DNA of 64,000 bases from Halobacillus_A sp043497005. Its GTDB lineage: Bacteria > Bacillota > Bacilli > Bacillales > Halobacillaceae. The position numbers and the translations under genes are program-made. The notes under the pieces were generated by a model that was not told the DNA's origin, ran no database searches, and saw nothing but the letters and a program-made list of their open reading frames with translations. Below are positions 50,295-59,110 of this stretch, in pieces. The stretch covers positions 682,001-746,000 of the forward strand of contig NZ_JBIEKE010000001.1 of the NCBI RefSeq assembly GCF_043497005.1. Reading direction: 5' to 3'. The first letter of the stretch is position 1. Each line of letters begins with the position of its first letter.

Positions 50295-50805
50295 CTAATT
50301 CTTTTTCACTTTTAAATGGAGAATGTGCTGAGGTCCTTTAGGTCCATTGTAGATTTGATTTTTATCTACAAAACCAGTTTTTAAATATAAGTTTCTTGCT
50401 GGCACATTTCTTTCGTTAACCCCTAGCACAATTTCATCGACATCTTGAAGAGCCTCTTTAACGAAGGCAGGAAGAAGCTTTAACCCTTGTGTGGCTATTC
50501 CTTTTCCTTGAATCAATTGAAAAAGATGTTAAGACTCTAGCATTTGGATTACTGCTGTACTTTTTAACTTTTTCACCGTTTTCCAAGGAAAAATAACCAG
50601 ACGGCTTGTTCATACTCATGATGAGCACGTGGATGGTGGAGCTGTTCACTTCGGGACTAGTGATTTTTTCTAAAGGCAAGCTGGTGAATTCGAGCTGGCT
50701 TTCGGGTAGATAAAAGTTGGATAACTGGCTTCTGTACTTCTCACTGTACTCTCTTAAATGAACTGTAGAAAGAAGAGCATCCGGCTTCAAAACGATCATC
50801 TCCAA
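50295..50805 (-). pseudogene. GNAT acetyltransferase with a frameshift
   Basis: The first frame (from 50805) carries LREYSEKYRSQLSNFYLP and ends its match at LTSFSID. The second frame resumes with QGKGIATQGLKLLPAFVKEA and ends VNERNVPARNLYLKTGFVD. The two halves make one GNAT of about 170 residues, with the break near 50510-50530, in the acetyl-CoA loop region. Confidence 0.85.
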
Positions 50806-50858
50806 TATATGTAATATAGAGTGAAGTATATAGTAATTATAATAGGGGGGTAATTACA

Positions 50859-51401
50859 GTGATCCTAACGTCAAGAGATTACGCTGTTCGTAATCTGCAT
50901 TACACGATAAGGTCTGCTGAGTTGAGAGATGCTAGAGCACTGTCGGAAGTGAGGTTACAAATTGATGGTGAAACTGAAAATATGGATAGAGTGCATGGAG
51001 AAGCGTACATAAACGAGGAAAACTTTAAAGAAATTATTCAAAAGGACTCAGACATGCTAAACCATCTATTTTTAGTAGCTGAAGTGAATGGGGGGATTGC
51101 TGGATTCTCTAGATGCGAAGGAAATGAATTACAGCGAAGTTCGCATAAGGTGGAATTTGGTGTGGGTGTGTTAATGGACTTTTGGGGATACGGGATAGGA
51201 AAGAACTTACTTAAAGAATCGATTAGCTGGGCGGATTCTAATCATATAATTAAAATGACATTAAATGTCCTCGAAACAAATGAGAAAGCTATCAATATCT
51301 ATAAAGACAACGGATTTAAAGTAGAGGGAATTTTACAAAAAGACAAAATGTTATCTGATGGGAAGTACTACAATACTTTACTGATGGGGAGATTACGTTA
51401 G
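50859..51401 (+). CDS. GNAT acetyltransferase
   Basis: Protein of 180 residues from GTG 50859 after GGGGGG. MDFWGYGIGKNLLKES is the acetyl-CoA loop; NEKAINIYKDNGFKVEG follows. Substrate unknown. Confidence 0.87.
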   Translation: MILTSRDYAVRNLHYTIRSAELRDARALSEVRLQIDGETENMDRVHGEAYINEENFKEIIQKDSDMLNHLFLVAEVNGGIAGFSRCEGNELQRSSHKVEFGVGVLMDFWGYGIGKNLLKESISWADSNHIIKMTLNVLETNEKAINIYKDNGFKVEGILQKDKMLSDGKYYNTLLMGRLR

Positions 51402-51477
51402 AAAAAGATCAGCTAAGGGTCTGGTACAGAGGCTGTTATGTTTAGATATATGATATCAAAGAAGGGAGCAAGAACAT

Positions 51478-51690
51478 ATGAAAGGTGCATTATCTTCTGA
51501 ATGGCGTCTTAGTTGGTATGCTTTAATGATGTTTATTGGGGGGACGATTGCAAGTCTCATATTTAAGCTTGGTCCGTTTTCTATATTAGGGTCACTGACG
51601 GGGGCTTTATTGATCGTGATCGGCAACGTAATTTACGTGATTTATAAGAAAAAGAACAGCACAAAAAATGAGGAGCATACCACTGGATGA
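51478..51690 (+). CDS. Small membrane protein (70 residues)
   Basis: Two hydrophobic segments (LSWYALMMFIGGTIASLIF and LGSLTGALLIVIGNVIYVI) and a charged tail. AAGGGAG precedes ATG. No family recognised. Confidence 0.7.
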   Translation: MKGALSSEWRLSWYALMMFIGGTIASLIFKLGPFSILGSLTGALLIVIGNVIYVIYKKKNSTKNEEHTTG

Positions 51691-51754
51691 ACACCACGCC
51701 AGCAGAGGAAAAGAGACTGAAGAACTTTGGTAACAAAGAGTTTTTATTTGGGGA

Positions 51755-51787
51755 TTTAAAGGTGTTAATGGATGATTATGGTATAAT
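51755..51787 (+). promoter_or_regulatory. Extended -10 promoter of a type I toxin mRNA
   Basis: TGGTATAAT is an extended -10 (TG, one base, TATAAT) with only a weak -35 (TTTAAA). It would start a transcript about 65 bases upstream of the toxin ATG. Confidence 0.65.
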
Positions 51788-51858
51788 AGGGATAGATACT
51801 CAGTCGTATTTTGGTAAAGGATAGGGTGGTTGGAGTTGTCCCCTGAGGGGGTGATTCC

Positions 51859-51957
51859 ATGACAACCTTCGAGGCTTTAACGCTTATGATTTCTTTTTCT
51901 TCATTGATCATAACGTTAATCGCTGTCGTTGTCGCTATTTTTAGCACAAAAAAATAG
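51859..51957 (+). CDS. Holin-like type I toxin (32 residues)
   Basis: MTTFEALTLM then a membrane segment (ISFSSLIITLIAVVVAIF) and STKK. This matches the short putative holin-like toxins of the TxpA/BsrE/BsrG kind. The strong GAGGGGGTGAT ribosome site is preceded by CCCC, so it can fold into a CCCC/GGGG hairpin that hides it. A terminator overlaps the stop codon. It is expected to depolarise or disturb the membrane if not silenced. Confidence 0.88.
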   Translation: MTTFEALTLMISFSSLIITLIAVVVAIFSTKK

Positions 51958-51996
51958 CCCCCCTGTTCGGCAAAATGGGTAAGGGCTATTTTTTCT
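51949..51996. terminator. Terminator of the toxin mRNA
   Basis: AAAAAATAGCCC pairs with GGGCTATTTTTT. It overlaps the last codons and is symmetric enough to work on both strands. Confidence 0.85.
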
Positions 51997-52095
51997 CTAC
52001 AGAATAGATAACGCCAATCCCCTATCAGAAGAGTGGGTATCTATCTGACCACAGTTCGCGCTGTGGTCATTTCTTTATTATATGGTTTGTTACTT
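51960..52095 (-). ncRNA. Predicted convergent antisense RNA antitoxin
   Basis: On the minus strand, TGGTATGAT (extended -10, complement of 52098-52106) would start an RNA at about 52091. It runs through the hairpin GACCACAG/CTGTGGTC (52047-52068) into the 3' end of the toxin mRNA. This mirrors the 3'-overlap arrangement of bsrG/SR4. No transcript data are available, so this is inference. Confidence 0.5.
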
Positions 52096-52178
52096 ATATC
52101 ATACCACATTTTCTCAGAAATAAACACACGAGCTGCCCCATGGTATGGCAGCGAATCCATTGGATTGGGGTGATTCAC

Positions 52179-52430
52179 ATGATGAAGAGAAAGGTACTGA
52201 ATACCCTCAGAATAGTTTTGTCTGTAATTGGTGCAGCCTTAGCTTGTTATGTTTTAGTGTTTCAACGATACGAATTAATGGCTTATTTGTTATTGATTGT
52301 AGGGATTTCAACATTGACCTCAGGATGGATTGAAGTCCAGAAAAACCAGAAAGGGTTTAGGGGATACCTGTGCATCATTACGGCTCTGTTTGCCTTTTTT
52401 GTGTCTATAGAATGGTTCTTCGTAAACTAG
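52179..52430 (+). CDS. DUF3953-like membrane protein
   Basis: 83 residues with three hydrophobic segments (NTLRIVLSVIGAALACYVLV, LMAYLLLIVGISTLTSGWIE). ATG 52179 (or the next codon, also ATG) follows GGGGTGATT. Resembles the DUF3953 family. Confidence 0.72.
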   Translation: MMKRKVLNTLRIVLSVIGAALACYVLVFQRYELMAYLLLIVGISTLTSGWIEVQKNQKGFRGYLCIITALFAFFVSIEWFFVN

Positions 52431-52476
52431 AGAAGAAAATTATATATGGCCGTGTCAGCAGTTTCAGATTAGCACC

Positions 52477-52659
52477 TTAATAATTATCTGAGGACTTTTT
52501 CTTCTTCCGATGAGCAAATTCGATAGACAATACCTCTAATAAGAACCAGGTGACTAATGCAACAAGCAGGTAATCTTGTAATCTTGTAAAAAGGGTAACT
52601 AATAAAAAGAGAACGAAAACAATGATAAGTTCGATATATTTCTTTTTTCTTTTACTCAA
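52477..52659 (-). CDS. Small membrane protein (60 residues)
   Basis: Two hydrophobic segments between basic ends. TTG 52659 follows GGGAGGAGG at 10 bases; an ATG at 52680 overlaps that site. No family recognised. Confidence 0.6.
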   Translation of the reverse strand: MSKRKKKYIELIIVFVLFLLVTLFTRLQDYLLVALVTWFLLEVLSIEFAHRKKKKSSDNY

Positions 52660-52828
52660 GGCTGCTTTTCCTCCTCCCATTTCCGATCGTATGTAGGAAT
52701 ATATGTCTATACCCGAAAACCTCTATTTTCAAAATAATAGGAGAACGGTAAAATTATGATCGAAGAGTTGAGCTTCCCTTTTGAAAGGAAGATAAAGATG
52801 AGAAAGCTACTTGAAAAAGTGATTTACT

Positions 52829-53002
52829 ATGACCCTCGTGTTCTTTATCGTGTTATGGAACATGGTGGGGGAACTATGGGAGATATTTGTACCGATTAAT
52901 TATAAAACAAACCTCTTGGCCATCATTTTTGTCATCCCCGTAATGGTTGCCGTATCGCTCATTCTTTCTGGTTTAACCTTGAAATTTATTAGAGATTCTT
53001 AA
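52829..53002 (+). CDS. 57-residue membrane protein
   Basis: MTLVFFIVLWNMVGELWEIF, then a second hydrophobic segment (LAIIFVIPVMVAVSLILSG) and FIRDS. The ribosome site is moderate (AAAGTGAT). A short competing frame starts at 52798 after AAAGGAAG. Confidence 0.5.
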   Translation: MTLVFFIVLWNMVGELWEIFVPINYKTNLLAIIFVIPVMVAVSLILSGLTLKFIRDS

Positions 53003-53031
53003 GTCATAATTTTTACAAGGAGCGGCGTTTC

Positions 53032-53775
53032 ATGAAACATATCTACGTGTTCGAAACTAAAACAGAATATGAACAACACGAAGCCGTCATCGAAGACTTC
53101 AAAGATCAACTCACCGACTATCAAAAATACTTAGAACAAAACTTTGCGCTTAATGATCTGCCTAAAGCATTCGTGTGGACATCAAAGGAGGCAGCGACGA
53201 GCGTATTTTCCGAGCTTCCCATTCCCGCTTTTACGAATAAAGATAGTATTTACTTTTCTCCTGAAGTTTCAGCGTGGAAGGAGCTGTTCCTTGATCAGCT
53301 GGAGGACAAAAGGAACGCTAGAATTGAAGCGTATTATCACAACCTGCCGCTCAACCAATTACTTACCATCGCGGGTCATGAGTTAACGCATCACATTGAT
53401 TTATTTGTTGATGAGTTTGATGAAGAGCGGGAGGCCAGCATCTGGTTTGAAGAGGGGATGTGTGCTTACTTAGCGAGAAAATATATGCTGAGTGAGTCTG
53501 AGTTTCAAGAGATCGCACAGGTGGAGTCGCAATTGGTCGACATGTTTAACGACAGGTACGGCGATCATCCCCTGGATGAGTTCGGCCATGCCAGTTATCA
53601 AGGCAGCTTGACGAGCATAATGTTCGATTATTGGCGGAGCTTCCTCGCTGTAAGAGATTTAGTCGAAGGTCAGTTTGGGAACGATATTCACCAGGTATTT
53701 AAGACCTATCATGCGTGGCACCATGAAGGAAGAAAGGTCCCGTTGACCTTATTTTTTAACATGGACGGAAGGTGA
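53032..53775 (+). CDS. HELTH-motif zinc metalloprotease-like protein
   Basis: Protein of 247 residues with HELTH at 116-120 and a likely third ligand in WFEEGMCAYLA (Glu140/141), as in gluzincin peptidases. No signal peptide. AAGGAG precedes ATG. It overlaps or abuts the GrpB gene. It is similar to uncharacterised Bacillus proteins; target unknown. Confidence 0.82.
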   Translation: MKHIYVFETKTEYEQHEAVIEDFKDQLTDYQKYLEQNFALNDLPKAFVWTSKEAATSVFSELPIPAFTNKDSIYFSPEVSAWKELFLDQLEDKRNARIEAYYHNLPLNQLLTIAGHELTHHIDLFVDEFDEEREASIWFEEGMCAYLARKYMLSESEFQEIAQVESQLVDMFNDRYGDHPLDEFGHASYQGSLTSIMFDYWRSFLAVRDLVEGQFGNDIHQVFKTYHAWHHEGRKVPLTLFFNMDGR

Positions 53776-53780
53776 TTTTT

Positions 53781-54296
53781 TTGAGAAAAGTCGAAGTTGA
53801 ACCTTATCAGGAAAAATGGCCGACGATGTTTTTAGAAGAAGCGAAAAAGCTGCGTGAGGTATTCCCGACTGAAATACTTGAAATCCACCACATTGGCAGC
53901 ACTTCTGTGCCGGGGCTCCATGCGAAACCGATTCTTGACCTCATGCCCGTCGTCAAAGACATTTCCAACGTAGATCAATTTAATGAACAAATGAAGCAGC
54001 TGGGCTACACGCCTAAGGGGGAGAATGGCAACCCGCAGCGCAGATATTTTGAAAAAGGCGGCGATCAACGCTCGCATCATGTTCATTTTTACGAAGAAGG
54101 CAGCTGTGAGATCAAGCGGCATTTGGCATTTCGGGATTACCTCAGAACACATCCCGATGAAAGACAGCAGTATGGAGAATTAAAACAGGAGCTGGCCCGG
54201 CAGTTCCCTTATGATATAGCGTCGTACATCAAGGGAAAAGAAGAGCTGGTGAGGAAAATTGAGAGGAAAGCGCTCGTTTGGTTTGAGAGAGGATAA
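53781..54296 (+). CDS. GrpB/UPF0157 family nucleotidyltransferase-like protein
   Basis: Protein of 171 residues with the GrpB pattern VEPYQEKWPTMFLEEAKKL, HIGSTSVPGLHAKPILDLM, HHVHFYEEGS and HLAFRDYLRTHP. The family has a nucleotidyltransferase fold and is linked to CoaE in some species. TTG 53781 after GGAAGGTGA is the likely start; GTG 53772 overlaps that site and the previous stop. Confidence 0.9.
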   Translation: MRKVEVEPYQEKWPTMFLEEAKKLREVFPTEILEIHHIGSTSVPGLHAKPILDLMPVVKDISNVDQFNEQMKQLGYTPKGENGNPQRRYFEKGGDQRSHHVHFYEEGSCEIKRHLAFRDYLRTHPDERQQYGELKQELARQFPYDIASYIKGKEELVRKIERKALVWFERG

Positions 54297-54340
54297 GAGT
54301 GTTTTCTTTGGGAAATCGGAATAGACGAGGTGGTGCTTCT

Positions 54341-55123
54341 ATGACTTATGACTGGAACAATGCCCCTTCCAACCTAAAGAATTTCGTTTGGCGTCTTGTA
54401 AAAGAAACAACATACATCCTTGATCAGCCCCTCGGATTTTACCTGCACGGCTCACTGTCAATGGGCGGATTCAACCCCCACAGCAGCGATCTCGATCTAC
54501 TCGTCATCACCCAGTATCCAATAACGAAGGAAGCAAAAATAAAGCTCACCGAACTTTTTTTGAAAAACTCTAACGATCCTTACCCCATCGAAATCAGCTT
54601 TTTATTTCGAGAACAATTACGTAAAAATGCTCATCCTTTTCCGTTTGAATTTCATTACAGCGAGCATTGGCGAGCTGCTTTATCAAGAGACCCCTCCATA
54701 TTCATACATAAAAAAATAAAAAGAGATCCTGATCTAGCCGCACATATTTACGTCATCAATCAGCGGGGTATCTGCCTTACAGGACCACCAATTACTGAGG
54801 TGTTTCCTGAGATTCCTCCAGCCGACTACCTCTCTTCCATTATGGGTGATTATGAAGAATGCCTTGAAAATATAGAGGAAGATCCCATTTATTGTACGTT
54901 AAATATGCTGCGATTTTTGTTATATGTAAAAAAGGGGGCTGTCGTATCAAAGGAAGAAGCGGGGGAATGGGGAGTTACTGCATTCCCTGCTGAAATAAGC
55001 AGAACCATTGAGAAAGCGTTAGACATTTATCGAAGTGACCAAGCCCTTTATTCTTTTGATAGGAATGAACTCCTTTTGTTCAAACATTCAATTAATCATG
55101 CCGTAAAGGAGCTGGGGGCGTGA
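54341..55123 (+). CDS. AadA/ANT-like nucleotidyltransferase
   Basis: Protein of 260 residues. GFYLHGSLSMGGFNPHSSDL is the nucleotidyltransferase GS...DxD motif with the Asp pair in SDLDLLV. The C-terminal helical domain is like streptomycin/spectinomycin adenylyltransferases. ATG 54341 follows GAGGTGG. Adenylation of an aminoglycoside is plausible but unproven. Confidence 0.85.
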   Translation: MTYDWNNAPSNLKNFVWRLVKETTYILDQPLGFYLHGSLSMGGFNPHSSDLDLLVITQYPITKEAKIKLTELFLKNSNDPYPIEISFLFREQLRKNAHPFPFEFHYSEHWRAALSRDPSIFIHKKIKRDPDLAAHIYVINQRGICLTGPPITEVFPEIPPADYLSSIMGDYEECLENIEEDPIYCTLNMLRFLLYVKKGAVVSKEEAGEWGVTAFPAEISRTIEKALDIYRSDQALYSFDRNELLLFKHSINHAVKELGA

Positions 55124-55196
55124 CAAGGCGATTGATTTAATAAAAGACTGTTGAAAAAGAGCTTATGTTTTTCTGAGGGCTTTACGATATGTGAGT

Positions 55197-55224
55197 TGAT
55201 GAAGGGGGAGGATCCCCTTCATCC
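55197..55224. terminator. Hairpin at the 3' end of the dehydrogenase gene
   Basis: GATGAAGGGG pairs with CCCCTTCATC. There is no clear T run, so termination is uncertain. Confidence 0.5.
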
Positions 55225-56265
55225 TTACATCGTGCTCGTATCAATAACAAAACGATACTTCACATCAGAAGCTAATACACGCTTATAAGCTTCATCAATT
55301 TCATCAGCTGAGATAACCTCAATTTTCGGTACGGTATTATGCTCCGCACAGAAATCTAACATTTCCTGCGTCTCACGAATGCCGCCGATCATTGAACCGG
55401 CAAATGAGCGGCGCTGCGGAATAAGAGAGAACGCATGGATCGACAATGGCTCTGCCGGCGCCCCGACATTCACTAACGTACCGTCCAGCGTTAACAGAGA
55501 GAGGTAAGCATTCATATCGATCTGCGCACTTACCGTGTTAATGATCAAATCAAAGGAGCCGGCGAGCTTTGTAAATGTCTCGGGATCCGTCGTGGCGTAA
55601 TAGCCTTCTGCCCCAAATTGTAAGCCATCTTCCTCTTTATTCAACGTTCGTGAAAGAACACTCACTTCTGCACCCATGGCGTGGGCAATCTGAACCGCCA
55701 TATGGCCAAGTCCGCCCATGCCGACAACCGCCACTTTCTTCCCTGGCCCCGCATTCCAATGGTTGAGCGGAGAGAAGGTCGTAATCCCTGCGCAAAGTAA
55801 TGGGGCAGCAACGTCAAGTTCAATGTTATCAGGAATTCTTAACACAAAATCTTCTGTTACGACGATATGAGTAGAATACCCGCCTTGAGTTGGTTCGCCA
55901 TATTTGTCTACACCCGCATAGGTAGGCACATTTCCTTTAAGGCAGTATTGTTCTTCCCCTTTACGACAGTTCTCACATTCGCCGCACGAGTCGACCATAC
56001 ATCCGACGCCTACCCGGTCGCCGACCTTATACTTCGTAACTTCAGAACCTACGTCCGTTACAATTCCAGCAATCTCGTGTCCAGGAACGAGAGGATAATC
56101 TACCTCACCCCAGTCTCCGTGTGCTGTATGGATGTCGGAATGGCAGATTCCCGCATATTTAATTTCAATCAATACATCATGTAAATCCAGATCGCGTCGT
56201 TCAATTTCAGCTGCTCGAAAGGGTTGGTCTGAACCGTCAACAGCTCTAGCTTTAGCAGTTACCAT
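55225..56265 (-). CDS. NAD(P)-dependent alcohol/cinnamyl dehydrogenase
   Basis: MDR zinc dehydrogenase of 346 residues with GICHSDIHTAHGDWG, the GHEIAG motif, the four-Cys lobe CGECENCRKGEEQYC and the AVVGMGGLGHMA cofactor motif. It belongs to the YahK/cinnamyl-alcohol group, which reduces aldehydes with NADPH. It is transcribed from a MerR-type promoter and divergent from a merR gene, as in the AdhR/AdhA system of B. subtilis. Confidence 0.92.
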   Translation of the reverse strand: MVTAKARAVDGSDQPFRAAEIERRDLDLHDVLIEIKYAGICHSDIHTAHGDWGEVDYPLVPGHEIAGIVTDVGSEVTKYKVGDRVGVGCMVDSCGECENCRKGEEQYCLKGNVPTYAGVDKYGEPTQGGYSTHIVVTEDFVLRIPDNIELDVAAPLLCAGITTFSPLNHWNAGPGKKVAVVGMGGLGHMAVQIAHAMGAEVSVLSRTLNKEEDGLQFGAEGYYATTDPETFTKLAGSFDLIINTVSAQIDMNAYLSLLTLDGTLVNVGAPAEPLSIHAFSLIPQRRSFAGSMIGGIRETQEMLDFCAEHNTVPKIEVISADEIDEAYKRVLASDVKYRFVIDTSTM

Positions 56266-56332
56266 TTAATAACCTCCATTAAAAATTAAAGTTTTAAAGA
56301 GAAAAATCTATTCTTTTTTCCCTTACAAAACC

Positions 56333-56363
56333 ATGTTAATCCTTAGAGTTAACTCTAGGTCAA
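56333..56363 (-). promoter_or_regulatory. MerR-type promoter of the dehydrogenase gene
   Basis: On the minus strand: TTGACC, a 19-base spacer TAGAGTTAACTCTAAGGAT and TAACAT. The dyad TTAGAGTTAACTCTAA lies in the overlong spacer, the hallmark of MerR-activated promoters. Confidence 0.88.
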
Positions 56364-56435
56364 GCGATGACATTCTATTTCTTTAAAAGAAGATTTCAGG
56401 ACTTTGACTTTCAGCAGACGCCGTGCTAAGATCCG

Positions 56436-56466
56436 TTCATAACTCTAGAGCTGACTCGAGGTCTAA
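56436..56466. promoter_or_regulatory. MerR-type operator upstream of merR
   Basis: CTCTAGAGCTGACTCGAG dyad with a TTAGAC...19...TATGAA arrangement on the minus strand. It lies 24 bases before the merR ATG and may give autoregulation. Confidence 0.65.
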
Positions 56467-56489
56467 CTAGTGAAAAGGGGAGATAAAGA

Positions 56490-56900
56490 ATGAAGACATA
56501 TTCGATCAGTGAAGTGGGGAAAGAATTGAATCTAACCGTATATACGCTGCGTTATTACGACAAAGAGGGACTTCTGCCTTTTGTGGAACGGACAGAGAAC
56601 GGAAGACGAATGTTTAAAGAAACCGACATCGAAGCTTTAAAAGTCATTGAATGTCTGAAATCGACTGGAATGCCGATTAAAGAGATTAAAAGTTTTATCG
56701 ACTGGTGCGGCGATGGAGATGACACACTGCAGCAAAGATATAACATGTTTATGGAACGTAAGGCGACGGTGGAAGCCCAGCTTGCAGAATTAAATAAGAC
56801 GATGGAACTGATCAATCATAAATGCTGGTACTACGAGACTGCGTTGGAAGCGGGCACGGAAGATATTCATAAAGAAGATAAAATAGAGGTTTCCCCATAA
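56490..56900 (+). CDS. MerR family regulator (AdhR-like)
   Basis: Protein of 136 residues starting MKTYSISEVGKELNLTVYTL, with a coiled-coil dimerisation helix and a Cys at KCWYY near the C-terminus. It likely senses reactive aldehydes or electrophiles, as AdhR does, and turns on the dehydrogenase and the acetyltransferase gene downstream. Confidence 0.92.
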   Translation: MKTYSISEVGKELNLTVYTLRYYDKEGLLPFVERTENGRRMFKETDIEALKVIECLKSTGMPIKEIKSFIDWCGDGDDTLQQRYNMFMERKATVEAQLAELNKTMELINHKCWYYETALEAGTEDIHKEDKIEVSP

Positions 56901-56936
56901 GGGTACCTGGTACCCGGTGCTGAGCTTCCCTTCGAT

Positions 56937-56967
56937 TTGACTTAGAGCTAACTCTAAGTGATACGGT
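56937..56967 (+). promoter_or_regulatory. MerR-type promoter of the O-acetyltransferase gene
   Basis: TTGACT, 19-base spacer TAGAGCTAACTCTAAGTGA, TACGGT. The dyad TTAGAGCTAACTCTAA is nearly the same as at 56339-56357. Confidence 0.85.
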
Positions 56968-57000
56968 AATAAAAATGACGCAGAAAGGGAGCATCTAGCT

Positions 57001-57567
57001 ATGAGTAAAGATATTTTTGAAAGAGACCGTGCCGGGGAGGTCGTCTCACTGAGTGATCCCGAGTTTAATAAAATGGGAGAAGCGATTGAGCGGGCGCAGC
57101 GGCTGATTGCTGAATTAAATACGGGGTATCACCCCACGGACGAAGTAAGAGATTTGTTCAGTCAGTTAATCGGAGAGAAAGTAGACGAAACCTTTGAAAT
57201 GCTGCCTCCGTTTTACACAGACTTTGGGCAGAATATCCGTGTAGGAAAAGAGGTCTTTATCAATCAAGGCTGCACGTTCATGGATCGGGGAGGTATCTCA
57301 ATTGAAGATCACGTGTTAATTGCGCCAAAAGCCAATCTTGTGACGACAAATCATCCCATCTCTCCTTCGCAAAGGCGGGCAACGGTGTCCCATCCCATTG
57401 TGATTAAAAAGAGAGCGTGGATTGGTATCGCGGCTACAATTATGCCTGGAGTGACAGTGGGGGAGAACTCGATTGTATCGGCAGGGGCCGTCGTGACGAA
57501 GGATGTTCCTGATAACGTGATTGTAGCTGGTGTTCCGGCGGAAGTAATCAAAACGATTGAAGAATAG
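57001..57567 (+). CDS. Sugar O-acetyltransferase (maltose/galactoside type)
   Basis: Protein of 188 residues with a left-handed beta-helix: NIRVGKEVFINQGCTFMDRG, DHVLIAPKANLVTTNHP and RAWIGIAATIMPGVTVGENS. The His in TTNHP is the usual catalytic residue. It is under the MerR-type promoter. It probably acetylates sugars or other hydroxyl groups during detoxification. Confidence 0.9.
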   Translation: MSKDIFERDRAGEVVSLSDPEFNKMGEAIERAQRLIAELNTGYHPTDEVRDLFSQLIGEKVDETFEMLPPFYTDFGQNIRVGKEVFINQGCTFMDRGGISIEDHVLIAPKANLVTTNHPISPSQRRATVSHPIVIKKRAWIGIAATIMPGVTVGENSIVSAGAVVTKDVPDNVIVAGVPAEVIKTIEE

Positions 57568-57705
57568 ATAAGAAGGGTTACGTCGAGCAGCTTTTACAAA
57601 CATTGCAGCTTGAATACTCTTTGGTTAAAGACTGCAATAATATACTATAACGAAAACCAAGACAGATGTAAGATGACTGGAGAACACGTAGAAAGGAGTT
57701 CCTCC

Positions 57706-58281
57706 ATGAATTTTACATCTTTCTTATTGTATTGCTTTGTCATTACTTTCACACCCGGACCTACGAATATTGTCATCTTATCCACGACGCACAATTTAGG
57801 GACAAAAAAAGCCATGAATTATACGTATGGCGCCACGATAGCGTTCGGGCTGCAGCTTGCACTGTCGGCTTTGCTGAATGCGGCTCTGCTGGCGATCATC
57901 CCTCGAATTCTCATTGTGATGCAGATTCTTGGCAGCGCCTATATGCTCTATCTGGCTTATCAAATCTACAGGATGGATGCCTCAAAATCGTCCATCCAGC
58001 AGACGGGGACCTTTATGTCCGGCTTCCTCATGCAATTTTTAAATCCAAAGGTGATCGTTTTTACAATGACGGTTCTTCCCAGCTTTATTTTGCCGCACTA
58101 TATTTCAGCATCTGCGGTAACCGTAAGTGTTATAATAATTACCATCATTGGATTCATGGCATTTACGACATGGGTGCTGTTTGGTACGGTTTTCAAAAGC
58201 ATGTTAAGCAAGTACAATAAAGCGGCAAATGTGCTTATGGCACTGTTTTTAGCTTATTCAGCGGTCATGCTGTGGATGTAG
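57706..58281 (+). CDS. LysE family exporter
   Basis: Protein of 191 residues with six membrane segments and the family start CFVITFTPGPTNIVILST. ATG 57706 follows AAAGGAG; earlier frame is not coding. It is linked to an AraC gene 7 bases on, a common exporter-regulator pair. Substrate, perhaps an amino acid, is unknown. Confidence 0.9.
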   Translation: MNFTSFLLYCFVITFTPGPTNIVILSTTHNLGTKKAMNYTYGATIAFGLQLALSALLNAALLAIIPRILIVMQILGSAYMLYLAYQIYRMDASKSSIQQTGTFMSGFLMQFLNPKVIVFTMTVLPSFILPHYISASAVTVSVIIITIIGFMAFTTWVLFGTVFKSMLSKYNKAANVLMALFLAYSAVMLWM

Positions 58282-58297
58282 GGGAGAGGTGACTGAA

Positions 58298-59095
58298 TTG
58301 GAGAATTTTACTTATAAAAAATCGGCAGATATTACCGCGTTATCCGCGAGTATTCATGAATTTTCTTATAAAAAGCATGCTCACGAGGAGTATGCCATCG
58401 GGGTCACTCTCCGCGGCATTCAGCATTACCATCTTGATGGCAGCTTGCAGTTGTCCTATCCGCAGGGCGTCATGCTATTTAATCCGGAGCAGGCGCATGA
58501 CGGGATGGCCCATGATGAGACCGGCCTAGATTACGTGATGTTATATATTAAGCCGGAGATGCTGTTGGAGGCACTTGGCTCAAAAGACATCGTCCGTTTT
58601 CCTGCACCGGTGGTTTATGACCAACGGCTGGAACAGAGGATTGTACATCTTGCGCAGGCAATATTAGGAGAAAAAGAGGAAGCATTGTACAGCGAACTGT
58701 TTTTATCTCTTACAGATACTCTTACACAGACAAATTTTACGACAGCCCACGCGAGTGAAAGCTCACGCATAAGCAAAGCCAAAGAAATTATTCACGCCAG
58801 CTTGGAAAGAGGGCTGAAACTGGAGGAAATCTCTCAAGAACTCGGCTTGTCAAAATACCAGTTCATTAGATTATTCAAGGCACACGCAGGAATTTCCCCG
58901 TATCAATACTACCTTAATGGAAAAATTGAAAGGGCGAAGCAGATGATTGAGAAAAGCGGGGATATTTATTCAGCCGTAGCTGATTGCGGGTTTGTCGATT
59001 TAACGCATTTAAATAAACATTTTAAGAGCGTATATGGTACCACAGCCTTTGAATATAAGTCATATGTCCATGGAGGACACATCGAACATGTTTAG
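58298..59095 (+). CDS. AraC family regulator
   Basis: Protein of about 265 residues with an N-terminal cupin-like AraC sensor domain (EEYAIGVTLRGIQHYH) and a C-terminal double helix-turn-helix (about 165-260). TTG 58298 follows GAGAGGTGA. It likely controls the LysE gene upstream and perhaps the MaoC-like gene 15 bases on. Confidence 0.9.
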   Translation: MENFTYKKSADITALSASIHEFSYKKHAHEEYAIGVTLRGIQHYHLDGSLQLSYPQGVMLFNPEQAHDGMAHDETGLDYVMLYIKPEMLLEALGSKDIVRFPAPVVYDQRLEQRIVHLAQAILGEKEEALYSELFLSLTDTLTQTNFTTAHASESSRISKAKEIIHASLERGLKLEEISQELGLSKYQFIRLFKAHAGISPYQYYLNGKIERAKQMIEKSGDIYSAVADCGFVDLTHLNKHFKSVYGTTAFEYKSYVHGGHIEHV

Positions 59096-59110
59096 AAAGG
59101 GGATATAACA

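Noticed and set aside
51687..51824. A 45-codon frame overlapping the stop of the 70-residue membrane protein (ATGA).
   Set aside because: No hydrophobic or family signal, and it runs through the toxin promoter; coding is possible but not supported.
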